Part shown: in pieces, positions 50,591-62,900 of the stretch
Position numbering within the stretch: position 1 is the first letter of the stretch
How the letters are laid out: every line of letters starts with the position of its first letter
Source: Asterias rubens
Lineage: Eukaryota; Echinodermata; Asteroidea; Forcipulatida; Asteriidae
Assembly: GCF_902459465.1 (NCBI RefSeq)
Contig: NC_047065.1
Location: 15,973,634 to 16,037,633 of the forward strand
DNA length: 64,000 bases
Direction of reading: 5' to 3'
Position numbers and translations under genes: made by a program
The notes under the pieces: model-generated
Database searches by the model: none
Told to the model about the DNA's origin: nothing
The model's input: only the letters and a program-made list of their open reading frames with translations

Positions 50591-50850
50591 AACTGTAGCC
50601 CTATATTTCATAGGGAGAATGTCAACATAACATAAGGCTAGATTTGGTTTGTGCAAGATTATTCTCAAGGTGGTTTTCAATTGAATAAAAGAAAATTAAC
50701 AGATGTTGACTTTTTTTTCTGGCAATTCCGATGAGTACCAAAGTTTACAAATGAGATAATCTTCTCTTAGTGCTTGCTAAAAGGAAACGAAAAAAGAAAA
50801 AAATAACGTGATTAAAAATTCTGTATAAAGCTCTCTCTCATGAAGATTCT

Positions 50851-51180
50851 GGGGGGGAATTCACAAAAAAATTAGAACTAGTCTTATCTTGAGATAGGAT
50901 GAGTTACTAGCCCTAACTTAGGACTAGCTGTACCTTTTTGATATCTCTTTTAGAACTAGTCCTAAGTTAGGACTAGTCCTAAAGACCCGGTACCACTGCA
51001 GCGATAACGATAACGATAACGACGCAAAGAGAACGCAGTCCATTCGTTGAATGAGCGTGTGCTTATTCTCCGTGGAGCAATTCAACCAATACGATGCGTT
51101 CTCTTTGCATCTTGATTGTGATCGCTATTGTTATCGCTGCATTGTGACTCGGCCTTAACTCTTTGTGAAATCGACCCCTG
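50851..51180. mobile_element. GATTTCACAAAG hairpin element, interrupted
   Basis: The left end GGGGGAATTCACAAAAAA with TTAGGACTAGTCC-type units, and the right end AACTCTTTGTGAAATCGACCCC, flank an independent hairpin at 50985-51154. Confidence 0.75.
50985..51154. repeat. Nested hairpin (GCAGCGATAACGATAACG)
   Basis: GCAGCGATAACGATAACGAT at about 50997 pairs with ATTGTTATCGCTGC near 51130-51143, and GCAAAGAGAACGCA pairs with TGCGTTCTCTTTGC. GATAACG is repeated three times in the left arm. GACCCGGTACCACTGC and GCATTGTGACTCGGCC may be its outer ends. Confidence 0.75.
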
Positions 51181-51189
51181 GTCTTGTAA

Positions 51190-52820
51190 AATAATTTGTT
51201 TGGTTCAGTACACACTTTGAGTTAGAATGCCTGCAGGCGGTCTTGTTAAATTTTCTGCTTAATTTGAGCCTAGAAACCTATTTACTGACAAGTACTAGCA
51301 AAAAGTAAAAGCATAAACTTCCAAGAAGAAGCATTCAGTAAAAGCATCTTCTGAATTCCGTATGAATAAACCTATTCTTTTACTGCAAAGTAGTCACTTA
51401 ATGCTTTGGAGTAAATACTTCTGATATACCATGGCTGAATGGCTCTTTAACAAAAGGTTTCCTTTGTATTACAACTCCTATTCACGTCTACGTACGCGCT
51501 CACACACCCACACAGCTTAAGCAGCATTTGATTTAATAGAAACATAGAAATCTTCAAGTCAGCCATGAGGTTTTTATTCTGACAACATTTTGATGAAGAC
51601 GACTCATCTGGACACCCAGAATCAAAACGTTTTTGTTAAGGTTTTGAAACTTACAGTGCTATATACAGAAGATGAGAGCTGGATATGAGCATAGCTATTT
51701 AATTTAAACTTAGAAGTTTTAATAGTAACATGAACAACATTCTATTGAAATGCATTTAATTGTTTAAAAAATTACCTTTTCTGAGCCTTAATGACCGAGG
51801 CATTCATTTCTGAGCCAAAAAAATTGCTTTATATCTTTAAAAATGCTTGCTTTACTGATACAAAACGTTTTTTTTACAAACGGTTTTATTTTATCCTCAG
51901 CAAAAATATAAACAAACTTGTTTAAAAGCAGTTTGAGTTTGTGTGCATTGTTTCTGTTGTGAAACACTGTGCATGTGTCTATTTAATATTTCAGTGATGT
52001 CTTTCATTTGGACTAAAACATTTATCCTGTGAGGAACATTCATAAACACCGTCATTTCTTCAGATAAGCCTTTTACTTCTGTGTCCAAGGTAGCTCTGGA
52101 GCTACCTTGAAAAATGACCAGTACTTACTAGCATTTTGTAGTATTTTCTCCTTTTTATTCATGTGAAAGTAAGTAAGTGCTAAAAAGAAAAGGATTTACT
52201 TTTCATTAAAAGTAGATACTTTTAGCATTTTAGTAAATACTTTCCAGTAAAAGCTTTTATTTCCTTATATTCATATGGATGGTAGTAAACACTTGAAATT
52301 TTCAAGTAAAAGAAAATACTAGTCTTTATGCACATGACCCTTTGTATTTTTTCAAGAAACAATGCACAGTGAAGTAGGTAATTGCCTACATTGTAGCATT
52401 TCATGCACGTTTACACAATGTTCTGCTGACTGGGGGGGGGGCAAGTATATTAATGTTTATAAATGATCTTGTCAATAGCCATTGAAGCTAAACGAATACC
52501 AATTGACTAATTTTTAGCCATCTCGTTATGAGTCAATTCAAGACTTTAATTATTCATAATGGCACTTAGATTGGGAGAGGAGCCATGACTGTTACCATGG
52601 CAGCAATAGTTGTCACCAACAGCGGTTGTTGTCAACAACAGTTGTTTTATGGGAAATGGTGCATGCATTTGGAAACAAACATGATTAATTTGTGTGTATA
52701 ATTTTATACGGTATACTATATTTTGCTAGGGTCTGCATAACAAGTGGGGTTAGTGATGAGTGATGACCCAATGTTAAATCCACTGGACTGTGGACAATTA
52801 AAATTTCAGTCGTGTATGAT
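51190..52820. other. Intergenic AT-rich stretch, no gene seen
   Basis: Degenerate AGTAAAAGCAT/AGTAAATACTT motifs recur at 51290-51430 and 52130-52320, and GGTAGCTC/GAGCTACC forms a small hairpin at 52088-52111. Open frames of about 60 residues here show no motifs. Confidence 0.45.
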
Positions 52821-52828
52821 ACATTTTT

Positions 52829-52973
52829 TTAAGGCAAAGTAAACTATAACAAATACTCTAAATCAAATCTGATTGGTATGGAGATTTTTTTTTTCCTGGA
52901 ATAAAACTAACCTGTTACAGTAAATAAGATTAAAACAATCAAACGGTTCCAAAAAGTTACACTTTGCCTTTAA
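52829..52973. mobile_element. Short TTAA foldback element (145 bp)
   Basis: TTAAGGCAAAGTAAACTATA is partly inverted as AAGTTACACTTTGCCTTTAA. TTAA lies at both ends. The interior is AT-rich. It resembles a minimal member of the TTAA group with its own terminal sequence. Confidence 0.7.
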
Positions 52974-53514
52974 GGGTGATCAATAAGTTAGCCAGTTTAT
53001 GAAGGGGAGTCAGCATATAAAATGAGAAGCCATGCATCAATTTAAAACTAGCCATTCTTGGTGTAAAGGCTAGTCGTAAAAAATGGAAAAAAAATAATTA
53101 GTGTTATTTAAACAAATAGGCCTACAGTATTCCAATTATTATGCTGTAGCTTTTATTCCAATAAAACTAAACATTGGGCGAAAAGGAAAAAATATAAAAA
53201 AAAATAATTAAATAAATTTCTAGTTTTATTTTTAGTGCAAGTAATGATTTAAGTTTTTTTCCTGAACAAAAATCCAAGGAAAAAAAACCATGGTGTGTAA
53301 AAACTGTACACTGTTATAACTCGGTCCTTTTTGTGGGAAGACTTTTTTTAAAATAAAAACTGTCTAGCCCCAATTGTACAGGTATTCCAGTGCATTGATA
53401 ACAAACACCGGATCATGAACTACTGAGCTTACCATATTGTTAGTCATTAGGGTTGTCTGTGTGTCTATTTGACACCCTTACCAAATTCTGGCCAAAACCT
53501 TGATAGTTAAGAGT

Positions 53515-53745
53515 GGTTTGCAGTAACACCATATGAAATCTATTTTCAGTTTATCTAACAAGTCAAGCGTGCTCTTGAAGAGGATCAGAGCATACTGATC
53601 AAAACTTTGCGTTATTAATCACCAGTTCTTTTCAGAACCAACACTACTCAAAAGAGATTATCACATTGTGTTACCGCAAACCTCTTTAAGTAAATACTTC
53701 CATCGTGTAAAGTTTCAAATACAACCTTGAACCTCAGATTTGTAG
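53515..53745. mobile_element. Foldback element related to 7462-7985
   Basis: GGTTTGCAGTAACACCATAT at 53515 is matched by TGTGTTACCGCAAACC ending at 53682. GTTCTTTTCAGAACCA and the right flank ATCGTGTAAAGTTTCAAATAC match other members. The arms are much shorter and more diverged than at 7462. It ends about 185 bp before the phosphoesterase exon. Confidence 0.75.
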
Positions 53746-53930
53746 ACAAACCTCTCCAGCTTCAAAACTAACTTGAAAACTCATTTGTTTAGTCTTAGCT
53801 TTGAGTACTATCATTGGCAGAGTTTTTTCTATGCGCCAGGAATGTCTCTCTGACAGATATGGCGCAGTACAAATGTCCATTATTATTATTGCGATTATTA
53901 TAAGTACACATTTTCATTTGTGAAAAAAAG

Positions 53931-56900
53931 GTATAGACGACTCGACGCCAAACCTCAGCCGCAAGTCCTCCTACCAGCGCAAGCTCTCAGCCGAAATCAA
54001 AGCAATGTACACCACCCATGCAATGGTAACCATAACCATCCTGCACTTCAATGATGTGTATAACGTAGAGCCAAAGGACAGGGAGCCAGTGGGTGGGGCG
54101 GCGCGCTTTGCTACAATCATCAAGAGTTTCCTGCCGGAGAACCCACTTGTCTTCTTCAGTGGAGACGCCCTGAATCCGTCCATCAGTAAGAATTGTTTTG
54201 TTTAACTTTTATCAAAATTGGCTAAAGGGAACGTAAACCTTTGATTGTTTAACCCTATATATCTTATACAATCAAAGTAACCCATGAACATTTCATTTCA
54301 AAAGGTGGTCACACTTTTGAGATATCGCCAAAAGTCCGGAGCGAATATGTCCACCCAGGAAGAATAACCCCTACAGGAACAATCATATCTCAGACTCAAA
54401 AAATGTTTGGGTAAAACCTGGTATCTTTTCACATAACCACTTACTTCGAAGTAAAATGTTTCTCAATGCTTTATACTATATTGAAAGGTGCTGTTGAAGG
54501 CATCTAACCAAAAGTTTAGTTCTGGCCCTTAATTTAGAGTCATTACCAAGGGCATGTACCTTCCCTTTAAAGGGTAAAGGATGATTTTGAGGATTGGTTT
54601 TAGTCACTATTATGATCTGTTTTAACTCATTTTTATGCAGTGAGTAACGTCACAAGAGGTCAACACATGGTCCCAGTTTTGAATGCTATGAAAGTCAACA
54701 CTGCAGTTTATGGCAACCACGACTTTGGTAATAAACAATAACAATAATCATTATATGACATGACAGTCATCATATTAAAGTTACAAATTTGTATTTTTTT
54801 GTTCTTTTTCATTCTCATTGTTGTATTTCTTGTTATTGTGTGCTTCTTCTTCTTCTTTGTCTTTTACTGTCTAATTTAAACACATCTTCCCAGAACTGTC
54901 TTCCTAGATGTTTTGTTTACCGCATCGATTATTTTTCTCTTCATACCTACTTACACATAGAGGCAACTAGCTCAATATTTGAGAATTCCACGAGTTCATA
55001 ACTCAGAATAATTAAAGCCATTATACACTTTCGGTAAACAGTATTGTCCAAGTCCCACACTTCGTTTATCACAACTTATATATAAAATAACAATCCTGTG
55101 GAAATTTAGGCTCAATCGGACATCGGAGTCGGGAGAAAATAACGGGAAAACCCACTCCTGTTTTCGCGTGTTTCGCCGTGTTTATAACAAATCCATAATT
55201 CTCGCTAACGAGAATTTGGATTGTTTTAACCGTTTTCTCAAAAAGTAAAGCATTTCATGGACTAATATTTCAAGAGAAGTCTTTCACCATTACCTTCTGC
55301 AAACCCGTAAATTATTTGTAAATCTGTGAACTTTTTTTTTTTTCTGTACCGAAAGGGTCCAATGGCTTTAAGGAGCGTTGTGACGGTACAAATGTATGAC
55401 TAAATACAACGCAGGAAAGTTTGAGTGGATTAAAGTTGAGAAGGTAGTGCATTCTGCTCTACCAGCCAGGCTCTTACTGGATGATACCCATGCCCTACAT
55501 CCCTAAGGACTGTTAAGCCGGTAACCTTGTTTCAGCCACACATGCCCCTGCAGCCGATTTAAACGAAATGCTAGGGTAGGGCGAGTAACTAGTCCTAACT
55601 TAGGATTAATCTTAAGGTTTATATGTTACAATGCAAGGCTGGGACTCGTTCTAAGACCTAAGATTAATCCTGAGTTTTAGGAAGAGTTTGATGGAATCAA
55701 TGGCAGGTGACAGTTGCTTTGCGTCAATATCCCAAATCAGTTCATTGGAGCCCTTATCTTTGAAGTGGCCGTTCTTGGTATTGTAATGTAAGGCCATCTC
55801 TAATACTAGGTATATAGAAAAATAATCCCAATTCAAAGAGATTTCAAATCAAAAAATCGTTCAACTTCCAACTATTCCCTAGTGTGTTAGTCTTGCCTTG
55901 GGTTCAAAAGCTGTACGCTTCGTCAACCCAAAACCTAAAAGTTGTCAGGCCCAACAATTGACAATAACTGCTTCATTATAAAGAACTGTATAAATTCAAT
56001 TATGTTAAGCCACAGTTATTAATTTGTTGTACACTTAACATAACAGCAGTGAAATTATAAATTTATGTATTTGTGTGAAAGAATACATTGCTGGTTTTAT
56101 GAAAACTTGTTTATCAGAGATAGAAAACTGAAAGAAATATATACTTATTTATTTATTTATTTGTTTCCCCTCAAGATTTTGGCGTGGATGAGCTTGAAGA
56201 CATTGTCCGTGATACTAACTTCCCTTGGATGATGAGCAACGTCATTGATAACTTTACTGGACAACCATTGGCTGATGGCTTGGTCACGCGCACAATCACG
56301 TGCCAGGGCAAGAAGGTGAGGCGTTTTATTTAGCATCTTGGAATAATCCATAAGTTTTCCCAAATTATTATTTGGTTTTACCCTTACACCAATGTGTGTA
56401 CTCTAGTACTTTAGTCTTTAGTGCTTTAGTCTGGTGATTCTGTTCAGCAGAGTGTCTGTTCAACTCTAGGTCGTGACACTTTTGTCCCTGAGCAAGACAC
56501 TTAACTATAATTGTTTCTCTCCACCCAGGGGTAAATGGGTACCTGTGAGGGCAGAGATGGTTCTTGTGATTGATAATTGCTTAGAAGTGCATGTTGCACA
56601 GACTGTATACTCTCCAGGAACCCTAGATGGTTTCAGGAATAAATTACATGACCCAGTGACCAGGGGTAATAATAGTGGAAGCGCTTTGATATGCCCTTTG
56701 GGTGTGAAAAGCCCTGGTTATTGTAATAACAATAATAATAATAAGACTTGTAATGCGCACACATCCACCCTGCTGGGTGTTCAAGGCGCATAACTTTATC
56801 CTCTGTACTTTCCCGAGTTCTGTGCAAAAAAAAATCGCATGCATACAGCTCCGGTGAGATTCAAACCCCTGACTTTTTGCCATTCTAGCGCAGATGTCTT

Positions 56901-59900
56901 ACCAACTAGACCACCAAGATTGCCCGGTAGCTAGAGGCAGTTTGAATCCTATATCTTAGCAGAGGGTACCTCTGGTACGTTAATTGAGAGGTCACAGGTT
57001 CAAGCCACTGTCCTAGTCAGTTTTTCTTTGTTCCCATAATTGTGTTAAGTGTATGAAAATTGTTTTTCTTTATTAGATTGGATTAATTGGTCTAGTGGAA
57101 GAGGAGTGGCTCGTAACCTTAGCAACCATTGACAGAGAGAATCTTACATACATTGATTATGTCACACAAGGCAATAAACTTGCACAAGTCCTCAAGCAAC
57201 AGGTAAGTGAAAATTTTTTGCAGGAACTAGCGTACAAGTTTAAATGATTGTCAGTCTTTGCTTACAGGCAACCCGTCCCATGCAGTCTAGAAATAGAAAC
57301 CATACCTACTTTCTTCTGGATGTAATTTTTGTTGGGATTAGTAAGGCAGTGCTAGAAAAATATGTGATGAGACAGGGAGGCCTACCCGGCGCAGCTATAG
57401 ATGGTCTGCCTACAGGCACAATTCGAGGCAGAGGCCACCCTAAGCTGCGCTGGATAGACAACGTCACAAAGTGGAGTGGAAGATGTGTCAAAGAACTGAG
57501 ACGTGCAGCGATTGAAAGACACCAGGTGATGGCGGCAACTCCATGAGTGTGCCACCATTACAACCTGAGGATTAGGCGGCCACGGACGCAAGTCTATGCT
57601 GAATGATGATTAGAAAAATATATCATTTTCTCCCAAAGTGTTCTCTGTGTATGCAGTCTGTGTATGCAGTATGCAGTTGGTTGCCTCTAAGTTGCCTCTA
57701 AGTTGCCTGTAAAAGCGAGTGTAAAGGAAGAAACACCAATAATCCAAGATGAAATCTTGTCCTTGACATTTACAAGGAATTCTGCAACCAATAAAAATTG
57801 AATCAATTAGAAATGACTTTAATGAGGCTGCTGACGTACAAAAACAACTTGGCTATGGTGGTATATTTACTCTTATGATGTTTAGCAGCAGGTCTGGCAT
57901 CACACAAAGCCATGGTTTTTGATGCCCCGGTCTTTCCCTGCCCTTCCCGTTCAGATATTGCCATAGACTTTGAGGTTTTCAACTTGAAGTGTGCTTTGAT
58001 CCAAATGAAAAAGGCATTGACCTCTCACATGTTAATGAAACTCAAGGGCTGCAGCCGTTGAACAATATTTAGTGGAAATTGCAGTGCAGAAAGAGTATCA
58101 TGTTTGAGTGGTTTAGAGCTTCCAGTTTAAAGACAGTGGACACTATTGGTAATTGTCTAAGACTAGTTTTCACAGTTGGTGTATCTCAACATATGCATAA
58201 AATATCAAACCTGTGAAAATTTGAGCTCAATCGGTCGTCGAAGTTGCGAGATAATAATGAAAGAAAAAACACCCTTGTCACACCAAGTTGTGTGCTTTCT
58301 GATGCTTGATTTCGAGACCTCAAATTCTAACCTTGAGGTCTCGAAATCAAATTCGTTGAAAGTTACTTCTTTCTCGAAAACTACGTCACTTCAGAGGGAG
58401 CTGTTTCTCACAATGTTTTATACTATCAACCTCTCCCCATTACTCGTAATCAAGAAAGGTTTTATGATGATAATTATTTTGAGATAATTACCAATAGTGT
58501 CCATTGCCTTTAAGCTCTGATGTCTTGGTGTCCTTGGGGAAGATGCTTTACTACAATTTCTTCCTGTCACCAAGGGGTATAAATGGGTACCTGCATGAGT
58601 AGCGGTTGATATCGTGTTTGAAAAGTCTTAGGATGCCAAGGCAGCTCAGGGCTGTATACTCTCCAGGGAGCTGATAAAGATTACAGGAATGTTATTGGCC
58701 CAATGACCAGGGCACAAATGGCACACTTTAGTGCGTTGAATACGTTATTTTAAAATGAGCTATATGAAACCTACTATATACAAACCTCATCTGATCTTGC
58801 CCATTTGTAAATTGGACTGGAATTGATTGTATTCTTGATAGGGGGCTGATTATGTGATAGCTCTAACACACATGAGGATGCCTAATGATATACGACTAGC
58901 AGAGAATGTAGAGGATATTGACTTGATACTCGGAGGACACGACCACGATTATGAAGCCATTGAGGTAAGTAACAGATTTCTAGTATTTTGCTTTTATCCT
59001 GACATTAATATGTGGTACAATCTATAGTGCAGACACAAAGTAACAACCATTGGCAAGTTTGGGAAGGTTTGAAACCTGCATTTTCATTTCATTATTATTT
59101 AATATTATTTGCCAGCAAAAAAAACAAACACATGTATTAAAAAATTGCACATCAAAGATTTACAAGAACAAGCAATGGTTATAATAAGAATACAAATATG
59201 TAAAAACACTAGCAAATTACTGAGAAACCAGGCCTGGCCGTGGGCAGATACAAGGATTGTGTAGGAAACACCTCCAGTGGGGGTGGAACACAAAACACTG
59301 GAGACAAAACAAAAGACAAGAACCCTGGCAGGGAAAGCCAATAGCGCCATGCATTCCATGAACCCAAATTTCATGGCTCTGCTTACCACCGAATACTGTG
59401 TTAACGATCACCATTCTCTGTTTACTGATGTTCAAGTGCCAAATTTCTGCGCTACCTGTGTAAGCTTACTAACCTAGAGTACGCACAAGCAAACATTCCA
59501 TGCTTACTCCTGAAATATGCTTCACGCTATTTCCTGCTTCCAGAACCGCAAATTCTTTGCTTACCTATAAGCGAACCATGAAATTTGGCCCATATGTCTG
59601 GACCCTTAGATCATTGATTGTTCAGTCGGTGACGATTGAGGCCAGCTCAAATCCTGTAATTAACTGTACCAGCAGGATATTCGTTAATAAATTAATTTCA
59701 CATGCACAAAAATCATTATCTCATGCTGGTTAGTAATGAAATATTCATCCCGTTATGATATTAATCTAAATGTACTTTGTTATACTGGGAGTTATTAAAA
59801 ACACAAATTTATTGGTATCGATTTTAATGCTCTATGTCATACAGAGAAATATCTCTATTAAAGAGCAGGGGTCGAATTCACAAAGAGTTAGGACTAGTCC

Positions 59901-62900
59901 TAACTTAGGACTTGTCCTAGGAGATATCAAAAACTTAAGGCTAGTCCAACGTTAGGACAAGTAACTCTTCCTCTCGAGACAAAACAAGTCTTAACTCTGT
60001 GTGAAATCCACCCAGATCTATGAATTTCAGCCCTGCCTAAGGACATTGGCCACAGGATACAGAATTCAGATTTATTGGACACAGTAAAATGAACCTTAAA
60101 TGCATTGAATCCATCCAGCCGCCATCTTAGAGGTAAACCAACGATGAAACAATAAAAATACGCACTGATGTTTATTAAAGGTGCACAGGATGGCCTATGA
60201 ACAATCTCCTTTTGACGCTTATGCGAGGGCGCCATACTAAAATGAAGCCATGTGCAATTTAGGTCTATTGTATATAGGGGCAAGGACTTGAAAGGACTCT
60301 TTATAATGTAGCATTTGTGCAGAAGAACGGTAAATATATTGTGAAGAGTGGCACTTGCCCTGTGGTCAATGTCCTACATGTCCTAAGGCCTGTAAATCTA
60401 CAATTGGCAAACGCCATATGTTGCACAATTGCGTCTGCGTCACGCAGCCATTACCCGTGTTAAAAACAGCCCGATGTTTCCTCATTTTGCCAACCAAAAT
60501 ACTAGTGCGCAGGCGCTATGTGCAGTTTATATATTTCATGGGAAGGGCCCATTGCAAATAAGGACAAGGGTTTTAAAGTGACACTTAATTCAACATATCT
60601 CATTTGTGCAGAAGAATGGTACATATATCATCAAGAGCGGATCCGACTTTAGGACTCTATCAAGGCTGGAAGTGACCTTTACTGACTTTGACAGGACCAG
60701 TGTCAAGGTGGAGAAAATTGATATCACATCAGAGATTGAAGAAGACTCCGAGGTGAAAGAGATTGTCAGTGAATACCAGAGTAAGTCCTCTTTCTGTTTG
60801 GGGTGGGGTGTAGTCATTTCATTTCATATTATGGTTATGAAGCCAAGTACTCAAAGAAAAGCGAACTGAATCACTGTACAAGCCAATAACAATGTAGAGA
60901 AGACAATGAAGGAAGTTTTAGTGTGCAGCTAATGTGTATTTTAACACCCCTTACAAATATTCTGCCTTTTCATTGGTTTAAAGCGCGTCACATCATATGT
61001 CTTAGTTTTACTAGCCGGCGGCCGTAAGGTAGTGCATCGTTTGCCGTGTGATAGTCCGACGACTATCACACGGCGTGCAGTACCCAGACGTCTTTTCACC
61101 CTCCTCGAACCCAATTAGTTGTGCATCTGTGTATCTGATATGCGCGTACGAATGTTACGTGTATGAAGATGATAAATAGTCTGTTGGGGAGTAATAAAAC
61201 AAATGTTGACTGCTTTAACTCGGGCTATGGTTAAAACTATGACTCCCTTGGTGATCCCCAGACCGTTCCATTTTCCCTCAGCTGTGCTTCGGGAAAATAG
61301 AACGCTCCGGGGATCACCTCGGGAGTCGTAGTTTTAACCATATCACTCGAAGCAGTCAATATTTGTATACTACCAACCCTAGTACACAGAACCTACAGCT
61401 TTATGCCCCATCTCATCCAAAGGACAAAGCAATTATGGTATTAACCCTCTAGTCCCTGCACCGCCCGAGTTTCTGAAAACCAATTTTTCAAGATTCTTGC
61501 AGTAAACAACTGGAATCGTAGTTCAATGTTTAAAAGATAGCTTAATATTTATGCACAAATTTTTACCCTTTCGGTAATGTTTGTATAAAAGTACAAGCTC
61601 CCATTGGGAACAATAATCGGCTCTCGAATATTTTTTTGTAAGGATAAAATGGACACAATAGCTTTTCAAGGCTTTTATCTAACTAATTAAATGCGAAGGC
61701 GTTAGTTTTCGACAATATCAATATTAATGATGAATAAATACATTTTCCTTTGTGTTTACTAATTGGTATGAGCTAAATTATTTCATCGTCATTAGCTTCG
61801 ATGAAATAATTTAGCTCATACCAATTAGTAAACACAACGGAAACTGTATTTATTCATCATTAATGATGATATTGTCGAAAACGCCTTCGCATTTAATTAG
61901 TATGAGCATTGAGCCAGATAAAAGCCTTGAAAAGCTATTGTGTCCATTTTATCTTTACAAAAAAATATTCGAGAGCCGATTATTGTTCCCAATGGGAGCT
62001 TGTACTTTTATACAAACATTACCGAAAGGGTAAAAAATTGTGCATAAATATTAAGCTATCTTTTAAAAATTGAACTACGATTCCAGTTGTTTACTGCAAG
62101 AATCTTGAAAAATTGGTTTTCAGAAACTCGGGCGGTGCAGTGACTAGAGGGTTAAAGCATATTGCTCAAAAATACAATTGTCATGACTGGGACTCGAACC
62201 CACACTCTGGTGATTAGAAATGCTTGAATCCAGTGCTCTAAACCACTCAGCCACAGCATGCCACTTGGCAGTCTAAAGAGCAGTTTATCAGAAATACAGG
62301 GCAAGTCAAAAAGAAGTTGACAGGGATTGGTGATGTTTTTCAAAACAAACAAGTGACACTCAAAAGTTCAGTGAAGTTTATATTCAACAATCACTCTCTC
62401 CTGCTTATTAAAAAAAAAATGGGGAAAAAATGAAAGAAATTGATCATTCCTAAGAGGAGTTGAGTTATGTCTATTTTAGTCAGTGAAGGGTTTGGGTTTA
62501 GTTAAAAATAAAACTTACACTGTATACTTTGGTTGTTTCATGTTTCTTACGGTACTTTGCGTATACCAACACAGAGATTATCAACAAGGAATTAGAGGAC
62601 AAACTAGGGACCCTTGAAGTGGACTTGGATGCAAGGTTCGCCTTGATCAGAACTCAGGAAACAAACATTGGTAGGTACAACTTATGTCTTGCAGTGACAC
62701 TTCTGAAAAATTAAAAACCAATAAAAAAATAGTTAATATTATTGGGGTTTTTTTCTTTTTTGGGGGGGGGGGGGGGGGGGTTATGGGCATATTTTCAACA
62801 CTTTTGAAAAAAAAGCTTAAAAAAACAACAATTATTTGGGGGCATATTTAGTAGTTGTTAGTTTGCTTTTACATCAGTGTAAAGGCTGAACATACACGTA

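Noticed and set aside
62180..62265. A possible tRNA gene on the minus strand
   Set aside because: A- and B-box matches are good, but the acceptor stem does not pair and the sequence continues into SINE body shared with other copies.
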